This document shows, piece by piece, positions 27,764-36,144 of a DNA stretch of 64,000 nucleotides. Location: the NCBI RefSeq assembly GCF_006636215.1, contig NZ_VIFM01000017.1:20426-84425 (forward strand). Direction: 5' to 3'. Source of the stretch: Myxococcus llanfairpwllgwyngyllgogerychwyrndrobwllllantysiliogogogochensis. Its GTDB lineage: Bacteria > Myxococcota > Myxococcia > Myxococcales > Myxococcaceae. The position numbers and the translations under genes are program-made. Under the pieces are notes generated by a model, which was not told where the DNA came from, ran no database searches, and was given only the letters and a program-made list of their open reading frames with translations. Position 1 is the first letter of the stretch. The number at the start of each line of letters is the position of its first letter.

Positions 27764-29326
27764 ATGCCGCCGCTCTCGTTCCGGCGCCTCGTGTTGTCCT
27801 GTCTGACGCTGCTGGCCACCTCGGGCTGTATGACGGGCCCTCACAATGGAACCACCACCGGGGACTCGGTGATTGGAGAGACGTTCCTGTTCGAGGGCTA
27901 CTACCCCGAGCCGAGCACGCCCATCTCCCTCCAGGTCTTGAGGGCCCCGGACCTGGACCCGGCGGTGGAGTCCCACTGGCAGCAGTTCGCCACGGCCATC
28001 ACCACCACCACGCCCACCCACGTCAACCGGCCCGAGCCGCTCTTCCACTGGAGTGTCACGGCCGCGCCCGTCCCCAACTTCCTCTTCGCGCCACGCTGGC
28101 CCTCGGGAGGACTGGTGAAGGTGCGCGCCATCGCCATGGACCCGGATGGGCAGACGGTCCTCTACACGTTCGACGACATCACCTACCCGGACTGCTTCGC
28201 CCAGAACGCCACCCAGCCCTGGTCGACCATCGGCACCGAGTGCCAGGGCCTGGGCATCAACCGCTCCGCGCTGGTGTCCACGCGGCTCAATCCCGTCGAC
28301 AGGCCTGTCGCGGAGCGGCCCCAATTCCTGGGCCGCAAGTCGCCCGGGCTGGGCACCGCCGAGACGGAGGAGTACTACGACCAGATCCAAGCGCCGGAGA
28401 CGCTGGATGCCTTTCGCGCCACGTTTGGCTTCGCCAGCGGCGACGTCACGGCCACCTACTACAACGATGGTGACCTGGGGCTGGGTCGTGAGATGCACTG
28501 CAAGTCGTTCGGCGTCCCCCCGTCCATGGTGGGCCTTGCCTGCTATGTGAAGAACTACGGGGTGCTCAATGGCCAGCCGGTCTTCGGCGGCAGCTCCGCG
28601 TCCGCCCTTCAGGACGCCGTGGCCCGGACGAACTCGTTCGCCACCGTGGCCATGACCTTCACGCCTCCGGCTGGCTCCCCCAACAGCGTGAAGTTCATGG
28701 TCTACGACGCCGCGGGCTTCCTGACGCCCGCGGCGCAGCTCGACAACACCGGGTTCAACACCTTCGTGCCCGGCAACTGTTTGTCCTGCCATGGCATCAA
28801 GGCGAACTACAACGCGGCCACCAACTCCGTGGTGGGACAGGCGCAGTTCCTCCCGTTCGATGTCTTCAGCTTCCGCTACTCCACGGCCGCGGGTTTCACC
28901 CACGCGGCCCAGGCGGATGCCCTGCGGCGCCTCAACCATCTGGTGACCCTGACGGGGCCCACCGACGGCATCCGCGAGTTCATCGAGGGCACCTACGAGC
29001 CCAAGCCCGTCTGGGATGTGACGGCGGTGGCCAACGACACCTACGTGCCTCCGAACTGGAAGAACACCAAGCAGAAGGGGCTGGGGCTCTATCGGGGCGT
29101 CGTGAAGCCCTACTGCCGCACCTGCCACATGTCCTCCACGGACCCCAACCTGGACTTCCTGGACCAGGCTGACTTCAATTCCAACTCAGGGGCCATCAAG
29201 GTGGATGTGTGTGGAGTGGGCCACTCCATGCCCAACGCGGAGCACGTCATGAAGAAGTTCTGGAACAGCGGTGCCCGCGCCTACCTGGACATGGGATTGG
29301 ACATGCAATCGCCCTGCGGCCCCTGA
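27764..29326 (+). CDS. lipoprotein with two c-type heme motifs
   Basis: The product is 520 residues. The ATG is preceded by AAGGAG; the much longer open frame upstream is not coding. The lipobox is LATSGC (Cys20). Two CxxCH heme sites are present, CLSCH at 339-343 and CRTCH at 451-455, with a downstream GHSMPNAEHVMKKFW that could supply an axial Met. The N-terminal ~300 residues are a beta-rich region of unknown fold. It is probably a surface or periplasmic electron carrier, or a cytochrome-domain scaffold. No oxidase or reductase genes are adjacent. A Kelch-like scrap follows directly in frame after its stop. Confidence 0.7.
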   Translation: MPPLSFRRLVLSCLTLLATSGCMTGPHNGTTTGDSVIGETFLFEGYYPEPSTPISLQVLRAPDLDPAVESHWQQFATAITTTTPTHVNRPEPLFHWSVTAAPVPNFLFAPRWPSGGLVKVRAIAMDPDGQTVLYTFDDITYPDCFAQNATQPWSTIGTECQGLGINRSALVSTRLNPVDRPVAERPQFLGRKSPGLGTAETEEYYDQIQAPETLDAFRATFGFASGDVTATYYNDGDLGLGREMHCKSFGVPPSMVGLACYVKNYGVLNGQPVFGGSSASALQDAVARTNSFATVAMTFTPPAGSPNSVKFMVYDAAGFLTPAAQLDNTGFNTFVPGNCLSCHGIKANYNAATNSVVGQAQFLPFDVFSFRYSTAAGFTHAAQADALRRLNHLVTLTGPTDGIREFIEGTYEPKPVWDVTAVANDTYVPPNWKNTKQKGLGLYRGVVKPYCRTCHMSSTDPNLDFLDQADFNSNSGAIKVDVCGVGHSMPNAEHVMKKFWNSGARAYLDMGLDMQSPCGP

Positions 29327-29431
29327 GGGGTGGGGCGCTGGAGCGGCTACCTCCTCGCCACGAACCTCAACGACTCCATCGAGCGGTACAACCCCGCCAC
29401 CAACACCTGGACGAACCTCGGCCAGCCCTGA
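29327..29431 (+). pseudogene. Kelch-repeat fragment
   Basis: Immediately after the cytochrome stop, and in the same frame, the sequence encodes GYLLATNLNDSIERYN continuing PATNTWTNLGQP and a stop. This is most of one Kelch motif (Y-x-P-x-T-N-T-W). There is no start codon with a binding site. It looks like the tail of a lost Kelch-domain gene. Confidence 0.5.
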
Positions 29432-29447
29432 GTGGCCGTGAGCAGTT

Positions 29448-29479
29448 GAGGGGCTGGGGACCTGAGTCCTCAGCCCCTC
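29448..29479. terminator. strong hairpin between convergent genes
   Basis: A 14-bp stem with one mismatch (GAGGGGCTGGGGAC and GTCCTCAGCCCCTC) closes a CTGA loop. It lies between the rightward cytochrome/Kelch fragment and the leftward Cys-rich lipoprotein. Confidence 0.75.
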
Positions 29480-29514
29480 TGTCGCTCACCAAAAGTGAGA
29501 CGTCGCGCCTCCTG

Positions 29515-29829
29515 CTATTTGATGCAGAGGGTGGTGTCGGTCAGTATGTCCGTCCGCTGGACCCAGCGGACCGTCTCGCAGGACTCGCCAGACCCGCAGG
29601 CGTCATCGTCCTGGCAGCGGCGGTGACACTTGCGGTCGCCCGTCTCCTGCTGGCACAGCGACTCCCCGTTCGAGGCGGGCGGGCCACAGACCTGGCTGAC
29701 GTAGCAAACCTCCTCGGCGCTCGCGCACTTGTCGGTGAACGAGCAGGCCGCGAGCGAGGACTTCGGGACGTCGGACCCGCAGCCAGGGGTGAACATGAGG
29801 CAGAGCAAGCTCAGAACAGTCAGTCGCAT
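29515..29829 (-). CDS. small Cys-rich lipoprotein
   Basis: The product is 104 residues. The signal ends at MFTPGC. The mature part has ten further Cys in pairs (SFTDKCASAEEVCYVSQVC, KCHRRCQDDDACGSGESC), a dense disulfide pattern typical of myxobacterial surface lipoproteins. The C-terminal half resembles short Cys-rich domains of the type CxxDxxCxxGExC. The gene starts 80 nt after the thiaminase stop and may be carried on the same message. Confidence 0.6.
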   Translation of the reverse strand: MRLTVLSLLCLMFTPGCGSDVPKSSLAACSFTDKCASAEEVCYVSQVCGPPASNGESLCQQETGDRKCHRRCQDDDACGSGESCETVRWVQRTDILTDTTLCIK

Positions 29830-29909
29830 GGGGGACTCGGAGAAGAAGGGGTCCACGAGAATACGACAGGCGAAGGTGAAACGGGCACCTTCTCCTCCCG
29901 TTTCGCGTG

Positions 29910-31118
29910 CTACCGCAAGTCTTCCAGCAACGCTGTCTGAAGCGCCTTCCTGTTCTCCGGGAAGCCCTGGTTGGGGTAGGGCCGGGCCCCGCTGAGGAGC
30001 GGCTCGAACTTCTGATACATGGGGTCGGAGCGCGCGGGCTCCTGCTGGTAGAAGGCGCGGTTGGCCTGGAGCAGGTAGCGCGGAGAGGTGCCTGCGGGAG
30101 CGTCCTCGCTGAAGGCAATCAGGCGGCGAACCTCGGGGTCGCTCATGAACTCGGTGAAGGCGTGGGCATCCTGTGCGCAAGTCCCGGTGCAGTTCGCGTT
30201 GAGCACCAGCGCGTCCACGAAGACCGCCGGAGCCGAGCCGGTGCCGAGCGGCACGGAGATGACCTGCGGGAGCGGCTGGGAGGGCCGGGCCTGGCGAATG
30301 AAGAACAGCCGCTCGGTGTAGCCCATGAAGCCATTGGCCTGCTCCGTCGCGAAGGCCTCTTCCGCCACGGTGTTCGAGTCGTAGGTGCCATCCAGACACG
30401 GATTGACACCCTGCTCGAGCGCGCAGCTGTCGACGACCGTCTTGAAGGACGCCACGGAGGGCGAGTCCAGCGGCAGGGTGATGGCGCTCGCGAGCGCGGT
30501 GCCAGGGTGCGTGTCCGCCCAGGCATCCAGGTACGAGGAGGGCAGCGTCCAGCTCCCGTCGAAGTTCACGGCGAGCGGGCGCTTGCCAGGGGACACCTCG
30601 CCCAGAATCTGGACGAGCGACGCTCCATCCGTGGCCGTCTGGAGTTGGGGGCTGCGCGAATAGACGACGTAGGTGCACAGATAGGTGGGGACGCCATAGT
30701 CCTCACCGGAGATGCGCACGGCCTCCTCGGCGGCGGGATGTGAGACGCCCGGCTGCATGGGGACTGGCTGAATCCAGCCCTTCGACGCGAGCGAGCCGAG
30801 AATCAACGTGTCCACCTCCACCACCTGGGCGGCGCCCGTGCCCGGGCCGAGGAGCTGGTTCAGCGCGCCGCCTTCATCCAGGTCATAGAGGTCCAGTTGT
30901 GAGTCGAACACGATGTCCAGGTCGATGTCCGAGTTCGCCCGCTCGAAGTCGGCTTCGAGCCGCTGCTTGAGGCTCGCGAAGCCATCTCCGGCGGCGTCTG
31001 GGATGTAGGGGAAGAGGACGGCCTTCAGCGGACGAGGCGGGGTGGGCGTGGGGTCGGGTGATTCCGAGCACGCACCGAGGACGAGGACGACAGGGCAGAG
31101 CAGGGCTCTCCAATGCAT
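29910..31118 (-). CDS. thiamine pyridinylase (thiaminase I)-like lipoprotein
   Basis: The product is 402 residues. The ATG has AAGGAAG upstream. The lipobox is VLGAC (Cys17). The fold is that of a periplasmic-binding-protein-like enzyme: LFPYIPDAAGDGFASLKQ opens the domain, DTLILGSLASKGWIQPV follows, and YGVPTYLCTYVVYSRS holds Cys148 at the position of the thiaminase I nucleophile. Glu269 in FMGYTERLFF is a candidate general base. Thiaminase I swaps the pyrimidine of thiamine from thiazole to another nucleophile (EC 2.5.1.2), and is secreted or surface-bound. The alternative is a plain solute-binding lipoprotein, but the Cys context argues against it. The patatin gene lies 34 nt upstream. Confidence 0.75.
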   Translation of the reverse strand: MHWRALLCPVVLVLGACSESPDPTPTPPRPLKAVLFPYIPDAAGDGFASLKQRLEADFERANSDIDLDIVFDSQLDLYDLDEGGALNQLLGPGTGAAQVVEVDTLILGSLASKGWIQPVPMQPGVSHPAAEEAVRISGEDYGVPTYLCTYVVYSRSPQLQTATDGASLVQILGEVSPGKRPLAVNFDGSWTLPSSYLDAWADTHPGTALASAITLPLDSPSVASFKTVVDSCALEQGVNPCLDGTYDSNTVAEEAFATEQANGFMGYTERLFFIRQARPSQPLPQVISVPLGTGSAPAVFVDALVLNANCTGTCAQDAHAFTEFMSDPEVRRLIAFSEDAPAGTSPRYLLQANRAFYQQEPARSDPMYQKFEPLLSGARPYPNQGFPENRKALQTALLEDLR

Positions 31119-31152
31119 GGCGTGGCTTCCTTTGGGCGCTGTGAGGGAGAGA

Positions 31153-33435
31153 TCAGAGCGCGACTTCCACACCGAGGCCAGGGGCTATCGACCAGAGCGT
31201 CTTCCGGTTCGTGGACCCCGGGTACCACTCACCGACGAGCTGGACGCGGAACCGCTCCAGGAAGGCCATACCCGCCAGGGCCTGGACGACGGGCCGCGAG
31301 CAGGCCGTCACCCGGCTGGCACCGCGGTCCTCGCAGTCGGAGGTCCCATAGTTGTCATTGGCGCTGAACATCCACCCGCCACGCAGCCCGAAGCGGCTCT
31401 GCGCGAGGAAGGACTGGTCCGTGCGGGGCCGGTACTCAAGTCCTCCAACGAGGGCCACCGAGAAGGACTCGCCTCCTCCCGACGAGAAGACGTCCTCGAG
31501 GCCCCGGAAGCCGACGGCGCTCGCGAACCGGAGGCCCGTGGGGAGTCTCGACGCGAAGGCCCCCAGGCTCAGGCCGACCTCGCTCTGCGTGGGGCCCATG
31601 GTGAAATGCAGCACGGTGTCCGGCGGGGCGAAGGCCACGCTGTCCGCGGCGAGCTTGCCCGCGAAGCCAACCACCTGCTTGTCGGCGCCGGGCTGCGCGG
31701 ACGTGAGCCGGTGGAGGGCCCGCCCGATGGACTCCCGGATGCGCACGATGGCGAGGTCTCCACGCCCCGGCTCCACGCCGAGGTCGCGAAACTGGAACCC
31801 ATAGGCACCCAGCAGCCGCATCGAGTAGTCCAGCTCCGGCTCCGTGGCGCCCTTCTTCCAGTCCGGCCAACGGCTCGGCGCGATGCCGGGGACGTGGGGC
31901 GGAGGCTGCCCCGCCATGGCGCGGTCGCAGTGCGGGTTGCGCCAGGTGGTGCCCTCGGCTTGCTTCCGGGCGGTGCTGCACGCGAAGTAGAGCTGGTCCA
32001 GGGACACCTGCAGCAGCGCGCGGAAGTCCGCCATGGCGTCACCCTGGCACGCCCGCGTGGCGTCCGAGGCTCCGTCATAGACGGCGCGCATGCAGGTGAA
32101 CGGCGCCCACCCGCCGGGCTCTTCCGTCGGCTCGCCAAGAGGGTCCGCGAAGCGCGCCGTGCCGGCGCTCACGTCCTCCAGCATCCTGCGGGCGTCGTAC
32201 ATGCCCAGGTAGAAGTCGAACGTGCGGAACTCGGTCTCGAAGAAGCCCAGGAAGGCGAAGAGGGGCGCGCTCGCGGCGGGGAAGTGCCGACGTGGCACGA
32301 CGAGGTGCCTGGCGATTTCGGGCTCTTCTTCGAGCAGCATCGAGAGTTCTTTCGAGCGCGCCGTGTCCACGAGGGCGGCGACGAGCCCGGCCAACTCGGC
32401 CGGCAGGGACTCCGCCTCGGCCTGGGACTCGGCGGGAAGCTGGACGGGGTACTCGGTGGCATCGGGGTCGACGAACGCGAAGGCGATGCCCTTCGGGGTG
32501 TCGCGCACCCCCGGCGTGGGGACATCGCGCCACTTCAGCTTGCCGTCGACAGGCCGCAGCCCGTCGCGCGCGAGCCCCACGGCCAGCCGCAGCGGCGCAT
32601 TGTCGAAGATGCCTCCGTCGATGAACCGGGCGGTCTTCGCCTCCGACAGCGGGCAGACCGCGGGCGTGGTGGTGGACGAGTTCGACTCGCAGGTGGGCAG
32701 CGAGTGCGGAGGGAATGCCACCGGGAACGACATGGAGGCGAGGATGAGGTTTCGCAGGTGCTCGAAGGGGATTTCGCCCTGGGCATCGGTGACGAGCAGC
32801 GGCTCCAGGCGACGACTTCCGGGCGTCGTGTAGTTGGTGGCGCGAGGGGCCTTTCCGGGGCCTCGGCCCTGGATGCGGATGGCGAACTTCTCCTCGATGC
32901 GTGGCAGCGACAGGCGCCCATTCGCGGCCCAGAGGACCCGAGGCTCCGCGCGCGTGGTGGACACGCCGAGCACCACGTCGCACGAGGGACTGACTCCCTG
33001 GTTCCAGGCCTCTTCGATGCCGGCCGCTCCTCGCTCCAGCCACTCCCGCGAGAACATCCCGAGCGGCGTCGTCGAGGACGGGAGGAAGAGGCGGTCGAAC
33101 CCGATGGGAATCCAGGTGCGCCAGAACAGCGACTTCTCGGGGGAGGGCGCCTCGACGCCACAGGCGGCCAGCACCGCCAGCAGCGAGTTCAGGCTGCCAG
33201 CGGACGCGCCCGTGAGCAGCCGGAGGTCCACGCGCTGACTGCCCCGGGACGAGGCGAGCGCGTAGTACAGGAAGCCCGCTTCATACACACCCAGGGACAC
33301 GCCTCCGCTCACGGTGAGGGAGACGGCCGAAGGGGGCGCGGCCTCCGGGTCCATCGGCTGGGACTTCGCCGGCGCGGTAGCGAGGAGCAGCGCGCACGCG
33401 AGGGCGAGCGGAGACGAAGAGAGCGGGAAGCGCAT
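31153..33435 (-). CDS. patatin-like phospholipase with C-terminal barrel-like domain
   Basis: The product is about 760 residues. The chosen ATG lies directly before a signal peptide (LALACALLLATAPAKS); longer starts exist at 33510 and 33570 but would bury the signal, and none has a clear binding site. The oxyanion loop SGGVSLGVYEAG, the serine elbow TGASAGS (Ser78) and the Asp loop FIDGGIFDN (Asp273) form a complete patatin Ser-Asp dyad. The last ~200 residues alternate in a beta-barrel-like way (LHFTMGPTQSEVGLSLGAF, FRVQLVGEWYPG) and end in an aliphatic residue, suggesting an outer-membrane domain. It may hydrolyse phospholipids at the surface. It is upstream of, and likely co-transcribed with, the thiaminase. 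Confidence 0.8.
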   Translation of the reverse strand: MRFPLSSSPLALACALLLATAPAKSQPMDPEAAPPSAVSLTVSGGVSLGVYEAGFLYYALASSRGSQRVDLRLLTGASAGSLNSLLAVLAACGVEAPSPEKSLFWRTWIPIGFDRLFLPSSTTPLGMFSREWLERGAAGIEEAWNQGVSPSCDVVLGVSTTRAEPRVLWAANGRLSLPRIEEKFAIRIQGRGPGKAPRATNYTTPGSRRLEPLLVTDAQGEIPFEHLRNLILASMSFPVAFPPHSLPTCESNSSTTTPAVCPLSEAKTARFIDGGIFDNAPLRLAVGLARDGLRPVDGKLKWRDVPTPGVRDTPKGIAFAFVDPDATEYPVQLPAESQAEAESLPAELAGLVAALVDTARSKELSMLLEEEPEIARHLVVPRRHFPAASAPLFAFLGFFETEFRTFDFYLGMYDARRMLEDVSAGTARFADPLGEPTEEPGGWAPFTCMRAVYDGASDATRACQGDAMADFRALLQVSLDQLYFACSTARKQAEGTTWRNPHCDRAMAGQPPPHVPGIAPSRWPDWKKGATEPELDYSMRLLGAYGFQFRDLGVEPGRGDLAIVRIRESIGRALHRLTSAQPGADKQVVGFAGKLAADSVAFAPPDTVLHFTMGPTQSEVGLSLGAFASRLPTGLRFASAVGFRGLEDVFSSGGGESFSVALVGGLEYRPRTDQSFLAQSRFGLRGGWMFSANDNYGTSDCEDRGASRVTACSRPVVQALAGMAFLERFRVQLVGEWYPGSTNRKTLWSIAPGLGVEVAL

Positions 33436-33666
33436 GGAAGGGCGGATGGGCGGGGAGGGCCTGGCGACGGCCGGTGCGGCGCGTGCCTCGCTGGCGGCGA
33501 CGGAACCCATGGCCCGGCAACGTAGACCCGCCCTGTCCCGGGCGCATCTGGCTTCCTGACGGGGTGCCACATCGTCGACTTCACTGGCGCGAAGGGGTGC
33601 TGCGCCAGCGGAGGTCGTTCAACCCGCGGCGGCACATGACCGCGCACGTGTTCGACGGGACACCGG

Positions 33667-33708
33667 CCTGCTGGAGCTCAAACCCGGACGGGTTCGTGCT
33701 CCAGCAGG
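33667..33708 (-). terminator. terminator of the adenosylhomocysteinase gene
   Basis: An 11-bp perfect inverted repeat (CCTGCTGGAGC and GCTCCAGCAGG) encloses a second small stem (AACCC/GGGTT). It lies 18 nt past the ahcY stop. Confidence 0.75.
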
Positions 33709-33726
33709 AGTCCTCCGGTCGGAGGA

Positions 33727-35157
33727 TTAGTAGCGGTAGGTGTCCTGCTTGTACGGACCGCTCTTCTCCACGCCGATGTACGAGGCCTGCTCCGGGGTCA
33801 GCTCGGTGAGCTGCGCGTTGAGCTTCTTCAGCTGCAGCCGGGCGACCTTCTCATCCAGGTGCTTGGGCAGCACGTAGACCTTGCCCACCTGGTACTTGTC
33901 GCTGTGCGAGTACAGCTCGATCTGCGCGATGGTCTGGTTCGCGAACGAGCTGGACATCACGTAGCTGGGGTGACCGGTGCCGCAGCCCAGGTTCACCAAC
34001 CGGCCCTTGGCGAGCAGGATGATGCGCTTGTTGTTCGGGAAGATGACGTGGTCCACCTGCGGCTTGATCTCCTCCCACTGGTACTTCTCCAGGGAGGCGA
34101 CCTCGATTTCATTGTCGAAGTGGCCGATGTTGCAGACGATGGCCTGGTCCTTCATCTTCGCCATGTGGTCGTGGGTGATGACGCTCTTGTTGCCCGTCGC
34201 GGTGACGAAGATGTCCGCCTTGTCCGCGGCGTAGTCCATGGTGACGACGCGGTAGCCTTCCATGGCGGCCTGGAGCGCGCAGATGGGGTCGATTTCGGTG
34301 ACCCACACCTGGGCGGACAGCGCGCGCAGCGCCTGCGCGGAGCCCTTGCCCACGTCTCCGTAGCCGGCGACGACGGCGATCTTCCCGGCCACCATCACGT
34401 CCGTGGCGCGCTTGATGCCGTCCACCAGCGACTCGCGGCAGCCGTACAGGTTGTCGAACTTGCTCTTCGTCACGCTGTCGTTGACGTTGATGGCGCGGAA
34501 CAGGAGGGTGCCCTTCACGGACATCTCCTGGAGGCGGTGCACGCCCGTCGTCGTCTCCTCGGTGACGCCGAGGATCTTCGCCGCCTTGCGCGAGTACCAG
34601 GTCGAGTCCTGGGCCAGCTTCGCCTTGATGGAGGCGTACAGCTCGCGCTCCTCCTCGCTCTGGGGCGAGGCGAGGACGCTCGCGTCCTTCTCCGCGCGCT
34701 TGCCCAGGTGCATCAGCAGCGTCGCGTCACCACCGTCGTCCAGAATCATGTTCGGACCCTCGTGGTCGCTGCCCGCGGGCCCGAACTCGAAGATGCGGTG
34801 GGTGAAGTCCCAGTACTCCTTCAGCGTCTCGCCCTTGTGGGCGAACACGGGCGTGCCCGCGGCGACGAGCGCGGCGGCGGCGTGGTCCTGCGTGGAGAAG
34901 ATGTTGCACGACGCCCAGCGCACCTCGGCGCCCAGCGCCTGCAGCGTCTCCACCAGCACCGCTGTCTGGATGGTCATGTGCAACGAGCCCGTGACGCGAG
35001 CGCCCTTGAGCGGCTGCTGCCTGGCGTACTCCTCGCGGATGGCCATGAGGGCGGGCATCTCGCTCTCGGCGATCCGGATTTCCTTGCGGCCCCACGCGGC
35101 GAGCGACAGGTCGGCGACGGCGTGGTCCTGCTTCTGGGTCTGGGGAATGGCGGTCAT
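33727..35157 (-). CDS. ahcY: adenosylhomocysteinase
   Basis: The product is 476 residues, the usual length of the bacterial long form. It splits S-adenosylhomocysteine into adenosine and homocysteine (EC 3.13.2.1), clearing the product of methyltransferases in the cytoplasm. Conserved blocks include [48 protein letters not shown], the NAD-binding [14 protein letters not shown], and the C-terminal signature ending [10 protein letters not shown]. The ATG has AGGAG upstream; the longer frame crosses the leader. Expression is very probably switched by the SAH riboswitch in the 5' leader. Confidence 0.97.
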   Translation of the reverse strand: MTAIPQTQKQDHAVADLSLAAWGRKEIRIAESEMPALMAIREEYARQQPLKGARVTGSLHMTIQTAVLVETLQALGAEVRWASCNIFSTQDHAAAALVAAGTPVFAHKGETLKEYWDFTHRIFEFGPAGSDHEGPNMILDDGGDATLLMHLGKRAEKDASVLASPQSEEERELYASIKAKLAQDSTWYSRKAAKILGVTEETTTGVHRLQEMSVKGTLLFRAINVNDSVTKSKFDNLYGCRESLVDGIKRATDVMVAGKIAVVAGYGDVGKGSAQALRALSAQVWVTEIDPICALQAAMEGYRVVTMDYAADKADIFVTATGNKSVITHDHMAKMKDQAIVCNIGHFDNEIEVASLEKYQWEEIKPQVDHVIFPNNKRIILLAKGRLVNLGCGTGHPSYVMSSSFANQTIAQIELYSHSDKYQVGKVYVLPKHLDEKVARLQLKKLNAQLTELTPEQASYIGVEKSGPYKQDTYRY

Positions 35158-35248
35158 GAGAATGGCTCCTGCTGATGGTTGCGAATCGTGCTGGCGAGGA
35201 CCTGCCGAGCCGCTGAAAGCGGACCCACCCTCGCAAGCAACGCGTCCA

Positions 35249-35311
35249 GGTGAGTGCCGTTGGGTATTCCGCTTCGAGCCTGGGGCCAGAGGCCTCGCAA
35301 CACTCCTCGAA
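35249..35311 (-). promoter_or_regulatory. S-adenosylhomocysteine (SAH) riboswitch
   Basis: In the ahcY leader the minus strand reads TTCGAGGAGTGTTGCGAG, later CCAGGCTCGAAG, then AACGGCACTCACC, in the order and with the sequence of the SAH riboswitch consensus. TTCGAG (35306-35311) pairs with CTCGAA (35273-35278) as P1, and GAGTG (35301-35305) pairs with CACTC (35252-35256) as the second long-range helix. In this class SAH binding turns on downstream ahcY. The element ends 92 nt before the ATG. Confidence 0.88.
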
Positions 35312-35542
35312 GTCGCGGGGAAACTACGAGAAGCCGCCGCGAATTTCAAAGGGAGATTGCCGCCCCGGTGGGCAGGCCGGCGACCTCCTCGCGGCCGCCT
35401 TCACTGGAGGGCTCCAGGCGGCTTGAAGGGGTGGACCCCGCTTCCATGTGGGTGCGTGGACCTCCTGGAATCGTGAGATTCTGGACAGGGCCGCCAGCAG
35501 GGAGGCACCATCGCCGCCTCCCAACAACCCCGAGGGGCCGCA

Positions 35543-36082
35543 ATGCCGTCGAAAAGCGCTGGAGCATCTCTGAAGGCCATCAACGAGAACATCCGGGCCG
35601 CCTATGCCCGGCGCGACCGCTGGGCGGCCCTCGCTCCCGAGGTCTTCGAGGCCCTGAAGGGGCAGATCCAGAAGGCGAACCAGGACGCCGGCCCCAAGTC
35701 CGAGGGCACCCTGACGCTCGTCATCGAGCAGGTCCCCCACTGGGATGACTCGCGGGCGTACGAGGTCCGGTTCCTGGGGCACGACATTGGCCTCGTCAAG
35801 GGCAACGGCGTTCCCGCCGGGCCGGTGCATGCCCACGGCGCGTCGCTGAAGATCGCCCCGCTGGTGAGCGGCCTGATTGGCGCGAGCTACACCCCGAGCT
35901 TCCTCACCGTGGGCGAGGAGCACTACGGCGACGCCAAGCCGGAGCTGGCGCTGCTGGGTGTCTTCGAGCCGGACGAAATCGCGCGCCCCAAGCTGCTCGA
36001 GGAGCTGCTCGACAAGACCGCCGCGCGCGCCGCCGTGGACCACTGGGCGAGCGGTGGCACGGTGCGGGCGACGGGGGACTGA
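35543..36082 (+). CDS. hypothetical protein
   Basis: The product is 179 residues, cytoplasmic, with GAGGGG before the ATG. An amphipathic N-terminal helix (LKAINENIRAAYARRDRW) precedes a mixed domain containing LVIEQVPHWDDSRAYEVRFL and PVHAHGASLKIAPLVSGLI. I cannot place it in a family. It stands alone between a riboswitch-controlled gene and a convergent terminator. The 35312-35542 gap upstream shows nothing beyond the riboswitch edge and the promoter space. Confidence 0.6.
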   Translation: MPSKSAGASLKAINENIRAAYARRDRWAALAPEVFEALKGQIQKANQDAGPKSEGTLTLVIEQVPHWDDSRAYEVRFLGHDIGLVKGNGVPAGPVHAHGASLKIAPLVSGLIGASYTPSFLTVGEEHYGDAKPELALLGVFEPDEIARPKLLEELLDKTAARAAVDHWASGGTVRATGD

Positions 36083-36107
36083 CCCTCGTCAGCCGTCCTC
36101 ACGGGCT

Positions 36108-36130
36108 CCAGGACCGACACGAGGTCCTGG
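36108..36130. terminator. bidirectional hairpin
   Basis: A perfect 8-bp repeat, CCAGGACC and GGTCCTGG, with a 7-nt loop sits between two convergent stops. Confidence 0.65.
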
Positions 36131-36144
36131 CGGCCCGCGGGGCT

